Source: Margaritifera margaritifera (Eukaryota; Mollusca; Bivalvia; Unionida; Margaritiferidae). Taken from it: a DNA stretch of 64,000 bases. Where the stretch lies: positions 2,581,001-2,645,000 of the forward strand of contig JAQPZY010001692.1 of the NCBI GenBank assembly GCA_029931535.1, given 5' to 3'. The position numbers were made by a program, and so were the translations under genes. Under the pieces are notes generated by a model. That model saw only the letters and a program-made list of their open reading frames with translations, was not told where the DNA came from and did not search any database. Below, one piece after another: positions 10,103 through 22,879 of the stretch. Position 1 is the stretch's first letter, and every line of letters begins with the position of its first letter.

Positions 10103-13100
10103 ACAAGTTTGGGGAATATTTTTTGCAATTGTCAAGGAAGGGCTATTTTTGTAATTTCTGTGCAATGGTAAAGCACAAATGATCAAATAAGCAAAGAATA
10201 TTCAAATTTGGTGACATCATCGAAATTCACCCATTAACTCATTAACCCCGGGAGATTTGTTTCATTTTCGCGTGAAATGGGGGTAGGCAATGCATTTTTG
10301 GGATTACTTCTAAATGCAGCAAAACACATCTGCTTAAGAAAGTTTCCCGTTTAGCCGGATGCTTATGTGTATCAGAAACATTGTTTTTGATTGGCTATTA
10401 TGCTCACACATGTGCAGAAGGCTAAAAGTTGGACCTTTTTTTTTTTTTTTTTTTTTTCGTATTGGACCCCTGATTTTTGTGTCTTGGCCTCTTTTTACTC
10501 CAAATCTCAAACTTATCCTACTTTTTGAAAAGGTTCATCTGTCTGTGTGCAGTTCAGACTGGTCTGCTTTAGATCTAAGGCCAAAAAGTCTAAAATCTGG
10601 ACACAAACTCCAGTTCCAAAACCGGCAATTTTCGACCTAAAAAAAATTGGGTCTCAAAAAAAGCATTTTTTTCGCTGTACTTTTTAATGCCAGTAGAAAG
10701 TTGACATTATTTGGTATCATTGTAGAGCTACATCTGTCTACTTTCCTGCAAATCCATCCACTTTAGTGTATCTTAAATGATGTTGATGTTACAGAGCTTG
10801 GAAGTAGGGTACCACCTTATGACGCGTAAACATGGTGCTAGGGGTTAATGAGTTAAACAAGTTTGGGGAATTTTTTTTGCAATTGTCAAGGAAGGGCTAT
10901 TTTTGTAATTTCTGTGCAATGGTAAAGCACAAATGATCAAATAAGCAAAGAATATTCAAATTTGGTGACATCATCGAAATTCACCCATTAACTCATTAAC
11001 CCCGGGAGATTTGTTTCATTTTCGCGTGAAATGGGGGTAGGCAATGCATTTTTGGGATTACTTCTAAATGCAGCAAAACACATCTGCTTAAGAAAGTTTC
11101 CCGTTTAGCCGGATGCTTATGTGTATCAGAAACATTGTTTTTGATTGGCTATTATGCTCACACATGTGCAGAAGGCTAAAAGTTGGACCTTTTTTTTTTT
11201 TTTTTTTTTTTTCGTATTGGACCCCCGATTTTTGTGTCTTGGCCTCTTTTTACTCCAAATCTCAAACTTATCCTACTTTTTGAAAAGGTTCATCTGTCTG
11301 TGTGCAGTTCAGACCGGTCTGCTTTAGATCTAAGGCCAAAAAGTCTAAAATCCGGACACAAACTCCAGTTCCAAAACTGGCAATTTTCGACCTAAAAAAA
11401 ATTGGGTCTCAAAAAAAGCATTTTTTTCGCTGTACTTTTTAATGCCAGTAGAAAGTTGACATTATTTGGTATCATTGTAGAGCTACATCTGTCTACTTTC
11501 CTGCAAATCCATCCACTTTAGTGTATCTTAAATGATGTTGATGTTACAGAGCTTGGAAGTAGGGTACCACCTTATGACGCGTAAACATGGTGCTAGGGGT
11601 TAATGAGTTAAACAAGTTTGGGGAATTTTTTTTGCAATTGTCAAGGAAGGGCTATTTTTGTAATTTCTGTGCAATGGTAAAGCACAAATGATCAAATAAG
11701 CAAAGAATATTCAAATTTGGTGACATCATTGAAATTCACCCATTAACTCATTAACCCCGGGAGATTTGTTTCATTTTCGCGTGAAATGGGGGTAGGCAAT
11801 GCATTTTTGGGATTACTTCTAAATGCAGCAAAACACATCTGCTTAAGAAAGTTTCCCGTTTAGCCGGATGCTTATGTGTATCAGAAACATTGTTTTTGAT
11901 TGGCTATTATGCTCACACATGTGCAGAAGGCTAAAAGTTGGACCTTTTTTTTTTTTTTTTTTTTTTTCGTATTGGACCCCTGATTTTTGTGTCTTGGCCT
12001 CTTTTTACTCCAAATCTCAAACTTATCCTACTTTTTGAAAAGGTTCATCTGTCTGTGTGCAGTTCAGACTGGTCTGCTTTAGATCTAAGGCCAAAAAGTC
12101 TAAAATCTGGACACAAACTCCAGTTCCAAAACCGGCAATTTTCGACCTAAAAAAAATTGGGTCTCAAAAAAAGCATTTTTTTCGCTGTACTTTTTAATGC
12201 CAGTAGAAAGTTGACATTATTTGGTATCATTGTAGAGCTACATCTGTCTACTTTCCTGCAAATCCATCCACTTTAGTGTATCTTAAATGATGTTGATGTT
12301 ACAGAGCTTGGAAGTAGGGTACCACCTTATGACGCGTAAACATGGTGCTAGGGGTTAATGAGTTAAACAAGTTTGGGGAATTTTTTTTGCAATTGTCCAG
12401 GAAGGGCTATTTTTGTAATTTCTGTGCAATGGTAAAGCACAAATGATCAAATAAGCAAAGAATATTCAAATTTGGTGACATCATCGAAATTCACCCATTA
12501 ACTCATTAACCCCGGGAGATTTGTTTCATTTTCGCGTGAAATGGGGGTAGGCAATGCATTTTTGGGATTACTTCTAAATGCAGCAAAACACATCTGCTTA
12601 AGAAAGTTTCCCGTTTAGCCGGATGCTTATGTGTATCAGAAACATTGTTTTTGATTGGCTATTATGCTCACACATGTGCAGAAGGCTAAAAGTTGGACCT
12701 TTTTTTTTTTTTTTTTTTTTTCGTATTGGACCCCTGATTTTTGTGTCTTGGCCTCTTTTTACTCCAAATCTCAAACTTATCCTACTTTTTGAAAAGGTTC
12801 ATCTGTCTGTGTGCAGTTCAGACCGGTCTGCTTTAGATCTAAGGCCAAAAAGTCTAAAATCCGGACACAAACTCCAGTTCCAAAACTGGCAATTTTCGAC
12901 CTAAAAAAAATTGGGTCTCAAAAAAAGCATTTTTTTCGCTGTACTTTTTAATGCCAGTAGAAAGTTGACATTATTTGGTATCATTGTAGAGCTACATCTG
13001 TCTACTTTCCTGCAAATCCATCCACTTTAGTGTATCTTAAATGATGTTGATGTTACAGAGCTTGGAAGTAGGGTACCACCTTATGACGCGTAAACATGGT

Positions 13101-14626
13101 GCTAGGGGTTAATGAGTTAAACAAGTTTGGGGAATTTTTTTTGCAATTGTCAAGGAAGGGCTATTTTTGTAATTTCTGTGCAATGGTAAAGCACAAATGA
13201 TCAAATAAGCAAAGAATATTCAAATTTGGTGACATCATCGAAATTCACCCATTAACTCATTAACCCCGGGAGATTTGTTTCATTTTCGCGTGAAATGGGG
13301 GTAGGCAATGCATTTTTGGGATTACTTCTGAATGCAGCAAAACACATCTGTTTAAGAAAGTTTCCCGTTTAGCCAGATGCTTAGGTGTATCAGAAACATT
13401 GTTTTTGATTGGCTATTATGCTCACACATGTGCAGAAGGCTAAAAGTTGGACCTTTTTTTTTTTTTTTTTTTTTTCGTATTGGACCCCTGATTTTTGTGT
13501 CTTGGCCTCTTTTTACTCCAAATCTCAAACTTATCCTACTTTTTGAAAAGGTTCATCTGTCTGTGTGCAGTTCAGACCGGTCTGCTTTAGATCTAAGGCC
13601 AAAAAGTCTAAAATCCGGACACAAACTCCAGTTCCGAAACTGGCAATTTTCGACCTAAAAAAAATTGGGTCTCAAAAAAAGCATTTTTTTCGCTGTACTT
13701 TTTAATGCCAGTAGAAAGTTGACATTATTTGGTATCATTGTAGAGCTACATCTGTCTACTTTCCTGCAAATCCATCCACTTTAGTGTATCTTAAATGATG
13801 TTGATGTTACAGAGCTTGGAAGTAGGGTACCACCTTATGACGCGTAAACATGGTGCTAGGGGTTAATGAGTTAAACAAGTTTGGGGAATTTTTTTTGCAA
13901 TTGTCCAGGAAGGGCTATTTTTGTAATTTCTGTGCAATGGTAAAGCACAAATGATCAAATAAGCAAGGAATATTCAAATTTGGTGACATCATCGAAATTC
14001 ACCCATTAACTCATTAACCCCGGGAGATTTGTTTCATTTTCGCGTGAAATGGGGGTAGGCAACGCATTTTTGGGATTACTTCTAAATGCAGCAAAACACA
14101 TCTGCTTAAGAAAGTTTCCCGTTTAGCCGGATGCTTAGGTGTATCAGAAACATTGTTTTTGATTGGCTATTATGCTCGCACATGTGCAGAAGGCTAAAAG
14201 TTGGACCTTTTTATTTATTTTTTTTTCGTATTGGACCCCTGATTTTTGTGTCTTGGCCTCTTTTTACTCCAAATCTCAAACTTATCCTACTTTTTGAAAA
14301 GGTTCATCTGTCTGTGTGCAGTTCAGACCGGTCTGCTTTAGATCTAAGGCCAAAAAGTCTAAAATCCGGACACAAACTCCGGTTCCGAAACTGGCAATTT
14401 TCGACCTAAAAAAAATCTGGGTCTCAAAAAATGCATTTTTTTCACTGTACTTTTTAATGCCAGTAAAAAGTCGACATTATTTGGTATCATTGTAGAACTA
14501 CATCTGTCTACTTTCTTGCAAATCCATCCACTTTAGTGTATCTTAAATGATGTTGATGTTACAGAGCTTGGAAGTAGGGTACAACCTCATGACGCCTAAA
14601 TGTGGTGCTAGGGGTTAATGAGTTAA
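9484..14626 (+). repeat. Satellite: 7 copies of a ~754-bp unit built on a TTAA-flanked MITE
   Basis: Units start (at AACTCATTAACC) at 9486, 10236, 10990, 11745, 12500, 13254 and 14008. Each core begins TTAACTCATTAACC and ends GGTTAATGAGTTAA, so it has inverted termini flanked by TTAA. The first core spans 9484-10102 (619 bp) and is followed by a 131-bp spacer. The array starts and stops exactly at core ends: seven cores and six spacers. Inner units are nearly identical; the first and last are the most diverged, as expected for homogenisation by unequal exchange. A T-tract of 19-23 bases lies in each unit and is interrupted in the last. Units 2 and 4 share private variants (GACTGGTCTGC, AAAACCGGCAATT), hinting at higher-order duplication. 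Phenylalanine-rich reading frames across the T-tract are artefacts. TTAA flanks suggest a piggyBac-like MITE, but the class is inferred. Confidence 0.92.
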
Positions 14627-15578
14627 TCAGTAAATAATGTACCAAAGGAGCGTATAATTTCAACTACACATATATGATTCAGATCTAAAACCCAACTTGA
14701 GGTAATAACTAGAGCCTGACTTTAAATAGAAGTGTTGTCATGGTAACAGCTGATCATTATGCAGCAGTGCCCAAGGCAATAATGTTGCTTCTGAACTAAC
14801 TCTGATATATGATACTTTGAATGTTATTACAAAATGATAAAATCATCTCAAAATAAGCATAGCTTATATGCAAGACATTAATTGACTCTGCACAATAGAA
14901 TATAATTAAAAGTATTATTTATTTCACCCCTGAATGCACTAAAACCTATCATCTGCATTAAATATATAACTGAATAGTTTTGGCATTTTTGTGAAACTTT
15001 ACTAAGGTTTAAAAAATAATGTGTTTTTCAAATTTCATGCTACAAAAAATATACTGGCTTGGCTGGTAAGAATTTATTTTCTATTTGACCTTCCGCCCAC
15101 CATTTCCCAAAAGTGAACCACGGTTGCATGACCTAATTATATTCTTCTGAGGAAAGACTTTTCAGTACAACTTAACAACACCAGGTTATACATTACATAT
15201 GCACTCTGGATAGAATTACTTTGACAAATTGGGTTTGTCTGATATAAGTTACAGTAAATTTGAAAGCTGACCATGATTGGCGAACAGCATGTAAAGGTAG
15301 CCATTACTGACTCATTCTTTCAAGTCTATGTCCAGCAGGTGCTTAAAATATTGGGAATAACAGAAAATCTGGAATTCTTTCTTTTTTTAAATTCTGATTT
15401 TTTTTATGGCAAGCAAAATATTTAAAGTCAGTTGGCAAAATATAGGGTCAGTCAGGAAATTGGAAACAGAGCTATTTTTCTTCAAGGCCTAACGAACAAA
15501 CAGTTTTGGTGATTTCAAATTTTTGGGATTATGTCCATCACAATATGTAGTAACAAGCAAATTCTGTGAATTTGTGTC
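14627..15578. other. Unassigned stretch
   Basis: AT-rich unique-looking DNA with no supported gene. The last ~150 bases (from about 15415) belong to the repeat that resumes after the SINE at 15592-15850. Confidence 0.5.
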
Positions 15579-15591
15579 CCCACTTACTGAG

Positions 15592-15850
15592 TTTGGTTTG
15601 GTTTTGTGGTGTTTAATTTATTTTTCAGAACTCGATAGACTATACATGGTGGCCAGTATATTTCTGTCACGGAGGAAGAATCTGGAAAACCATGGGAAGA
15701 ACCACTGACCCACAGGAAGCTACTGGCAAGCTTCCTCACATATCCATGTTGGTCGAGCTGGGACTCGAACTCATGTGGACAGAGGTGAGATGTGAGTGAT
15801 CTGTAAAGGTGAGACCCTTACAGACCACTAAGCCATCCCCCCCACCCCAT
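15592..15850 (-). mobile_element. tRNA-derived SINE, family 1, with 13-bp TSD
   Basis: Read on the minus strand it opens with a tRNA-like head: a degraded A box with GTGGTCTGTAAGG and a B box region GAGTTCGAGTCCC. A body shared with copies at 28911, 62272 and 63885 follows, and the 3' tail is AACACCACAAAACCAAACC. The target duplication CCCACTTACTGAG is at 15579-15591 and 15851-15863. It inserted into a dispersed repeat that also occurs near 55.7 kb. Transcription would be by RNA polymerase III and mobilisation by a partner LINE; both are inferred from the SINE class. Confidence 0.9.
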
Positions 15851-15879
15851 CCCACTTACTGAGGTGAAGTCACAAAAGG

Positions 15880-17720
15880 TATACAAATGATGAAATCTGC
15901 CTGTGACACTCATAATGGAGTTGTAGAGTTAATAGGCAGGCATGAAATATAAACCAAGTTTCATGTCTCTATCTCAAAGGGCATTAGAGTAAAAGTGCAG
16001 AAATGAGGAAGAAATTTATCGGTAACTCCGAAGATAAAACCTTGACTGTGATACATGAGATGCCATCAAAGAGAGAACATAAGTGTACCGTGGCTTATCC
16101 ATGAAGGTCAAACAGCTTTTCAGATATAAAGCAGAAACAAGAGCAACCATGAATATATACCTTAGACCTTGACCATGAAGATAGGACCCCAAATGTAGAA
16201 TGCAACACATCTTCTAGTATCAATATACAAGTATACCAAATTTCATTAATTTATCTTAAACAGCTCATAATTAAGTTACAATGTAAAACAGCTCATAATT
16301 AAGTTACAGAGTAAAACAGAAAAAGCTACTGAAACCTAAAATACTGGATTGTAATCTTGACCTTGAAAGATAGGACCCACAATGTGGTATGACAAATATA
16401 CTAAATTTTATCTCTTAATCTCAGATGACACTAATATTATAGAATGGAAAGGAAAGTATGAAGGAAAACTTAAAATACTGAATATTGACCTTGACCTATA
16501 AAATATTACCCTCAATGTGGCATGCAACACATGATGATGTATAAGTATACCAAGTTTTATCCCTCAATTTTAAAAGGCTCTTATGTTACAGAGAGGAAAG
16601 GAAAGTGTGATGAAAAACTTAGAATACCTTGACTTTGAAGATGCAACCTCCAATGTGGTAAACGAGACATTGTAAAAGTATACCAAGTTTCATCCTTACA
16701 ACTGAAAGGGCTCTATAGTTAGAGAGCAGAAAGGATATTGTGATAGAAAACTTAAAATACTGACCTGTGACCTTGACCTTGAAAATGAGATTCCCCATTG
16801 TAGTATGCAACATAACTTCTAATGATGATATATAAGTATAACAAGTTTAATCTCTAACAGCTCTGAAGTTATAGACTCGAATGGAAAGTGAGATGGAATA
16901 ATTAAAATATTAAGCCATGAACTTGACATAGAATTTATAATCCCCAATGAGATATGCAACACATCTTCTAATGATGATGTATAAAGTATACACTATTCAT
17001 CCTTTAATCTCAAACAGCTCTAAAGTTATGGAGTGGAATGGAAAGTGTGACTGAATACTTAAAATACTAAGCCTTGCCTTTGACCCTGAAGATATGATTC
17101 CCAATGTGGTATGCAACATACCTTCTAATGATGATGTATGTATACTGGATTCCACCCTTTGATCTCAAATAGCTCTAAAGTTATAGTGTAGAATGGAAAG
17201 TATGATAGAAATATTGAAACATGACCTTGACCTTAAAAAATGAACCCCAATGTGGTATGAGACACACCTTTTAATAATGATATACAAGTGTTCCATGTTT
17301 CATCCCTTAATCTCAAATAGCTCTTAACTTATAGAGTGGAATGGAAAGTGTATGGAAAAACTTAATGACTTGTGACATTGATCTTCAAGATAGGACCCCC
17401 AATGTGGTTTGAGACACACCTTTTTATGATTAAGTATAAGTTTTGATCTCTTAATTTCAAATGGCCTGAAAGTTTAGAGCAGAAAGTGTGGATGGAAAAC
17501 TTAAAATATTGAGCCATGATCTTGACCTTTGAAGATACACACACACACCCCAATGTGGTATGAGATACACTTTCTAAAGATGATGTATGAGTAGACCAAG
17601 TTTCATCAACTAATCTCAAAAGGCTTTGAAGTTATAGAGTGGAGACAAAAGTGTGACAGATTGGATAGCTGGACAGATGGATACTATGTCTCCCACTTTT
17701 TGCATAAAGGCGGGGGACAA
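15880..17720 (+). repeat. ~150-bp tandem array with CCAATGTGGTATG units (about 10 copies)
   Basis: Landmarks CCAATGTGGTATG recur at about 16190, 16380, 16513, 16652, 16795, 16943, 17100, 17247, 17398 and 17550, so spacing is 133-190 bp. Other shared phrases are TTGACCTTGACCTTGAA, GATGATGTATAAGTATACC and GAGTGGAATGGAAAGTGTGA. The array ends in ACTTTTTGCATAAAGGCGGG. Copies are well diverged, so this is an old array. Confidence 0.85.
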
Positions 17721-17984
17721 AAACCCTGTAAATGCTATGGCTGAACCATGACCTCAAGAAACAAAACATAAAAGCTACACTATACTCTGTAAGCATGCAG
17801 GCCAACATTAACTATTTTTGTCAACATTTGAGAATTTTAATTACTGTAGCGAGATGCTTGTGTAGCTTTGAAGGGCAAATGTAATTATGTACCATACGCC
17901 ACTGAAAGATATTGAAAACAAGAGTACTGTGAATGGCACATTATATGTCTGCCCCACGTTTAATAGTCTTCTATGTATGAACTA

Positions 17985-18570
17985 GCTGATTCTGGAGATT
18001 ATTGACCAATGGGTCTCAATGACCTGGACCTTCCAGGTCAAGGCATGCAGTCTTGAACTAAAGTTCCTGTGCAGAACCCATTATTTTCTTATTAGACTTA
18101 CCATGTCTGTGACCTCCAACCTCTAAACACCAGAACCCATAGGTTTCTTTATTACCCTGTAACCTTGACCTTTTTACTCCAAAATGAACAGGCTTCTTTC
18201 TTACCCAACATGCAATTTTCTTCAAGTCAGTGACCTTGACTTTTGACTTTTTGAAACCCAAATCAATAAGCTCATTACTTACCCCAAGTGCAAGCTATCC
18301 ACAAAATTTGGTCCACGTATCTGATGCAGAACTAATGTTATTGTGTGGAAACCATGTTTCTTCTATCAGTCACTGTGACCATTGAATGTTTACATCAAAA
18401 TCAATAGCTTCTTCCTTATAACCCAAGTGCACACTATCCAGAAAGTATGGCAAAGATACATGCTATAAAACAGAATTTGTCATGCGGAAGAGGAAAAGTT
18501 TGAAGACAAATGGACTGACAGGGTCACCACATAATACACTCTGCCAAAAGGCAGCTGTAAAATAAATAAT
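17985..18570 (+). repeat. GACCTTGACC-family array
   Basis: It contains AACCTTGACCTTTTTACTCC, GTGACCTTGACTTTTGAC, CCAAGTGCAAGCTATCCAC and the terminal phrase ATACACTCTGCCAAAAGGCAG, in the same order as 4225-4790 and 55860-56230. Confidence 0.75.
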
Positions 18571-18639
18571 ATAAATGTAAGGAAAGAAAGAATAAATTTT
18601 GCTAAATACATTTAAAAGTAAACCAGGACCAGATTATTG

Positions 18640-19410
18640 GTAGCCTGTTGGCTGTTTATTGGTAGGCTGTTGATCTTGTAAACTGGGATAACCATACGTT
18701 ACTTTTGTCAATGTTATAACAAGAACACCAGGGCAGGTTGAGCCCACAATCAAAGCATTGCTGTAAAATGTGACCTTGATCCCAAGGTCAAAAGGGGAAA
18801 GCAAGTATGTAGCTGAATTAATTGTCGTAAGTTCATAATGAGTCATTCCATGTATGAAAAAAATCCATCATGAGGTTTAGGAAATAGAATCAAATGAAAA
18901 AATTTAGCCAAAAACTTAACACAAACTTTTCTCTGATTGTGACCCTGAACCAAAGGGTAAGTGCATGTGTCTCTGAATGAACTGTATTATCTTCAAAATG
19001 ATTCATCACAAGTATGAAGAAAAAAATCTGTCATGGGGTTTAGGTAATATAAAAAAAAAAAAGAAGCTTTTACCAAAACCATAACGCACAATTTTCTAGG
19101 ACTGTGAAGTGCAGGCACATGTGTCAAAGAATGAATTGTCTTACCTTCATAATGAATCATCCCAAGCATGAAAAAATCAATCAAGGAATTTAGGAAATAG
19201 AAGCAAATGAAAAACTTTAACCAAAACCTTAACACAAATTTTCTACTACTGTGACCTTGACCCCAAGGTAAAAGTAGCAAGCATGTTGTAGAATGAATTG
19301 TCTTAAATTCATAATGATTCATGCCAAGTATGATGAGAATTGATGAAGGGGTTTAGGAAACATGTGCAAATACAAAACCTAAACCAAAACCTTAACCTAC
19401 TGTTGATACC
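18640..19410 (+). repeat. ~168-bp tandem array (about 4 units)
   Basis: Units contain TGTGACCTTGACCCCAAGGT, TTCATAATGATTCAT, AAGTATGAAGAAAA, GGGGTTTAGGAAAT and AACCAAAACCTTAACACAAA. Starts are near 18771, 18938, 19106 and 19250; the third is shortened. No coding evidence. Confidence 0.8.
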
Positions 19411-21242
19411 GCCAGTGGAGAAATGACTGCTACATATATGTCCCACTTCCCGCTAGAGTGGGCTAGACTAAAAAAATATAGACCTTTTCGTTGAGGTTTA
19501 CATGAATATTTATGAACCAGTAAATCTTGTACTGACTGACACAAAACAGAAGTTTTGGCTCATGAAACTTTATATTTGTCTCAACAAAGGTCTATAATTA
19601 TTTATTCCGTGATTAAGAGCAAATTTTTCAAAATGAATCTATTTCAGAAAAGTGAAAATGACATTTGACCCACATCATGCCACAAAAAAACATGTCACAT
19701 TTAAAGACCAGGACATCAGAACAGCACAATATGATGAATTATTGCATGTCATGTGATGATGTGTCATCCAATGAAAAAACACAGCTTCTAGTGCAGGAAT
19801 CATATAATTTTGGTTATTATAACTAGTAAACCATACAACCTAGTGTTTCCTGAAATCTGAGCTTAGCACTTGTAAATTTCCTTAATTATTTATATGTCTG
19901 TAATGCCTGCAGAATTACAAATGGAAGTTTAATTTGTATACACTCAGAACCAGACTATTTGCTTACCTACATGTATATTGCAACCTAAACCAAATAACTC
20001 TGCACCAACAGAATTAAATTTTGCAACCTCACTGTGATAATTAAATATTCCATAAGAAAATTTTGAAAATTGGTGAGAATATCAATTGGTTCCCAATAAT
20101 ATTGAACATTTTTTGAGAAAAGGCCTTAAGAGACTATTTTATGCATGTACAGTGGGGAATATACAGCTGGTCTAGATTTCGGAGAACTTTTACCTGATTT
20201 GGGAGAATGCCATAATAGTAATAACAAAAACCATGAATTGCACAATTCAAAACTAAGTATCACTGAATGACACAAATTATAACATAAAGCCATGCATATC
20301 TGCATATAGGGTTACTGTATGTATAACTTACATTTGACAGTACATGTCTAACATTTGATATGATGTGAATTCTCACTTACGGCTTGCAAAGCACTATTAG
20401 CATTAGGAAAGCACTCTTTTCCATTCATTTTTTGGAAGTGGAAAGCAGTTAAACTGTGACTAAATTTTCTAATGGCACATCAACACAATACTGACTATTT
20501 AGTGCCCAGCAAGTTTAAGTATTCCAATAAAGACAAAAAAAAAAAAAACAAAGACAAAGTCAAACAATGGGTAAATCCTTAAAATACAAAATCCACTTTT
20601 TACAATATAAACCATACTCTTTTAACAAATCCAAGACCTCAGCTAGAACATCATCATAGGCCACATCCCTGAGGAAAAAGGTTGCTTTTATGACATGTGG
20701 GAGGGTGCATCAGGCCTATTCTACATCCCTGATCCTGCAAGGGGGTGGGGTGGGGAGAAGGGGATTAAAGATTAATGGAACTCTCCCAATGAACAAATAT
20801 ATTAATCTCACCAATAAGTTAAAAAATTCTATGATAATTTCAGTATTGTAAATAACAACATTTTAGCATCATAAAATGTCAGCAAATCATTCATTTTAAC
20901 ATATTAGTGACATAAGTTTATAGCAAATTACCATTATGTGCAATTTTTTGTGTTAATGGTTTTACACTATCCAAACAAATACAATGTGTGCTTGTGTGGT
21001 ATGCTCTGTAAAAACAAATTAATATGTGACTGATTTATTATAGTGCAAGGGGATTATCATACTGTAAATAACATGAATTGCTGCAGATAGTAAGGGAATT
21101 TCAAATAAAATTACAAACAAAGCATCAGTCATAGTATTTCTTAAAAGCAACATCCACCAGTCCATGTACCTACTGGTTATTGTTACATGGCTTATGAAAT
21201 GGAATTCTGAAGAAATATGATAGCATATTGATTTCGTGAATA
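19411..21242. other. Unassigned AT-rich stretch
   Basis: No gene is supported. A poly-A tract lies at about 20537-20549. A GC-richer phrase at 20700-20750 (GGTGCATCAGGCCTATTCTA, then CATCCCTGATCCTGCA) resembles the 5' flank segment of the SINE at 35996-36260 and may be a SINE fragment. Confidence 0.45.
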
Positions 21243-21457
21243 CCATATATACTAGCTTTTAAGTCAGGTCCAACTGCAAACAACACAGGCCTTAGTCTGC
21301 CATCGCATAATGCGCCGGCAGATCAGAGTCTAGGTTGTTTGTTCTACTGATTACTTCTAAAAAACTGCATAGATCCAGATCTGCCGGCGCATTTTGCGCC
21401 AGCAGATCTGGGTCTGTGCAGTTTGCAGTTGGACAGCTTATAAGCAAGTACATACGG
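21243..21457. mobile_element. MITE with long terminal and nested internal inverted repeats
   Basis: The outer arms read CCATATATACTAGCTTTTAA...CCAACTGCAAAC and, on the other strand, CCGTATGTACTTGCTTATAA...CCAACTGCAAAC. Inside are two further hairpins: CTGCCATCGCA/TGCGCCGGCAG around 21298-21322 and CAGATCTGCCGGCGCA/TGCGCCAGCAGATCTG around 21378-21412. The flanks are TA on the left and CA on the right. There is no coding capacity. The hairpin-within-hairpin plan is shared with 22169-22629. Confidence 0.8.
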
Positions 21458-22168
21458 CACTAATTTCTGACATTCCTATGTACATATGATTGTGCTTTCC
21501 AATGTAAAACAACCATCGAGAATATCTCAATCTTTCAACACTTGACTGTTGTCTTTAATCACATGACCTTTTACTGCAATCACAGTGCACACAAACTGGC
21601 AAAAGAGCTTCTATTTCCATCATCACTTGAGCATTCTTTCACAATAATCAAGATAAACATTAATTGTAACACATTTAAATCCTAAAACATGCAGCAGTTT
21701 GCTGATATGTGTTTAAACATTATTTACGTTTACACTGAATTTTTCAGTGTAAAACCTAACATTTGACACTCTATCTCAACCTAACATTTGACACTCTATC
21801 TCAAGGTGGGGAAATTTTCAATGGTTTTAAAGTTGCATCAGTATTAACAATATGCCATTTTAAGTTGTATCCTAATTTTTGGTTCAGGAATGTGAGACAA
21901 ATAATCCTTCATTATGCAACAGTGTTAGATAGGAACATTTCTCTATCCCCACACTAAATTATGACCCTCGGGTGGAATTTTCCCATCCTATAGCAATGCA
22001 TATCAAGAGTTCTATTAATCCACAAGTTTCAGAACAATCCATTCCAGGATCCAGACAGTCATGGGCTTTTATAGCATACACATTTTTACTTGATTAATCA
22101 GTACCGAGTACAACACCCTACCCCTTGCAACACACACACACACGCACTGATGAATACCAATTTAAACA
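21458..22168. other. Unassigned stretch with a 28-bp tandem duplication
   Basis: CCTAACATTTGACACTCTAT is duplicated in tandem at about 21752-21805. A small (CA)n tract lies at about 22132-22144. Otherwise nothing is seen. Confidence 0.5.
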
Positions 22169-22629
22169 CCATGTATACTCGCATACAAGTCAGATCAAAC
22201 TGCAAACAGCAAACTGCATAGAACCAGATCTGCCAGCACATTATGCAATAGCAGATAAGGTTCTATGCAGTCTGTTAGGACTAATTAGGCCAACAAAAAA
22301 AAATGTATGTTTCTGGTCAGCTGACCGTCCCTGTTTCTCATTGCCAACCCTAGAACAATGAATTTGTGCATCTAACTGAGCCAGTTTTGCCCAGTACTTC
22401 GAAGTGCTTGAAATATTATTTGATCTATATATAATGTTTAAAAAAATTAAAAAATTAAAAAAAACCCTGCCTACCCTAATTTTAAAACCAGTGCAATAGG
22501 AAACATACTTTTTTTTTTTGCCAGAGTAGAACAAACAACACAGACCCTGATCTGCCAGTGCTTATGCGATGGCAGATTAGGGTTTACATTGTATGCAGTT
22601 GGATCCAACAAATATGAGAGTATATATGG
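22169..22629. mobile_element. Larger member of the nested-hairpin MITE family
   Basis: The left end is CCATGTATACTCGCATACAA. The right end is, in complement, CCATATATACTCTCATATTT. Both ends carry the GATCTGCC...GCATTATGC...GGCAGAT hairpin motif, and the middle (about 22290-22520) is unrelated DNA with poly-A and poly-T. The right flank is TA. Confidence 0.7.
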
Positions 22630-22695
22630 TAGTACAAGGAATATCATTCTGCCTGGAGCAGTAAGAGCAACATAAAATGATATAAAATGACATAA

Positions 22696-22829
22696 ATACC
22701 ATTTATCACATTTAATATACACCCATCTGTGAACAGTGCAGAACCTGATTTGCTGTCACAGAATGTGTCAGCAGATCTGGTTCAATGCTCTTAGCAGTCA
22801 AGTGCACATGAAACATGCATAAATATGGT
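22696..22829. mobile_element. Small degenerate MITE of the same family
   Basis: It starts TACCATTTATCACATTTAAT and ends ATGCATAAATATGGTA. The centre has CCTGATTTGCTGTCACAGAA followed by TGTGTCAGCAGATCTGG, an imperfect hairpin. Confidence 0.5.
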
Positions 22830-22879
22830 ACTACTCATACATAATAGGAACTTTGGCAGTTTCATAACAAGAGTCCATC

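Noticed and set aside
9609..14409. Repeated ~70-93 codon frames with poly-phenylalanine
   Set aside because: They arise from the T-tract in each satellite unit. The frame changes with tract length, and nothing suggests translation.
18993..19322. 109-codon minus-strand frame
   Set aside because: It lies wholly in the ~168-bp tandem array and is not conserved between units.
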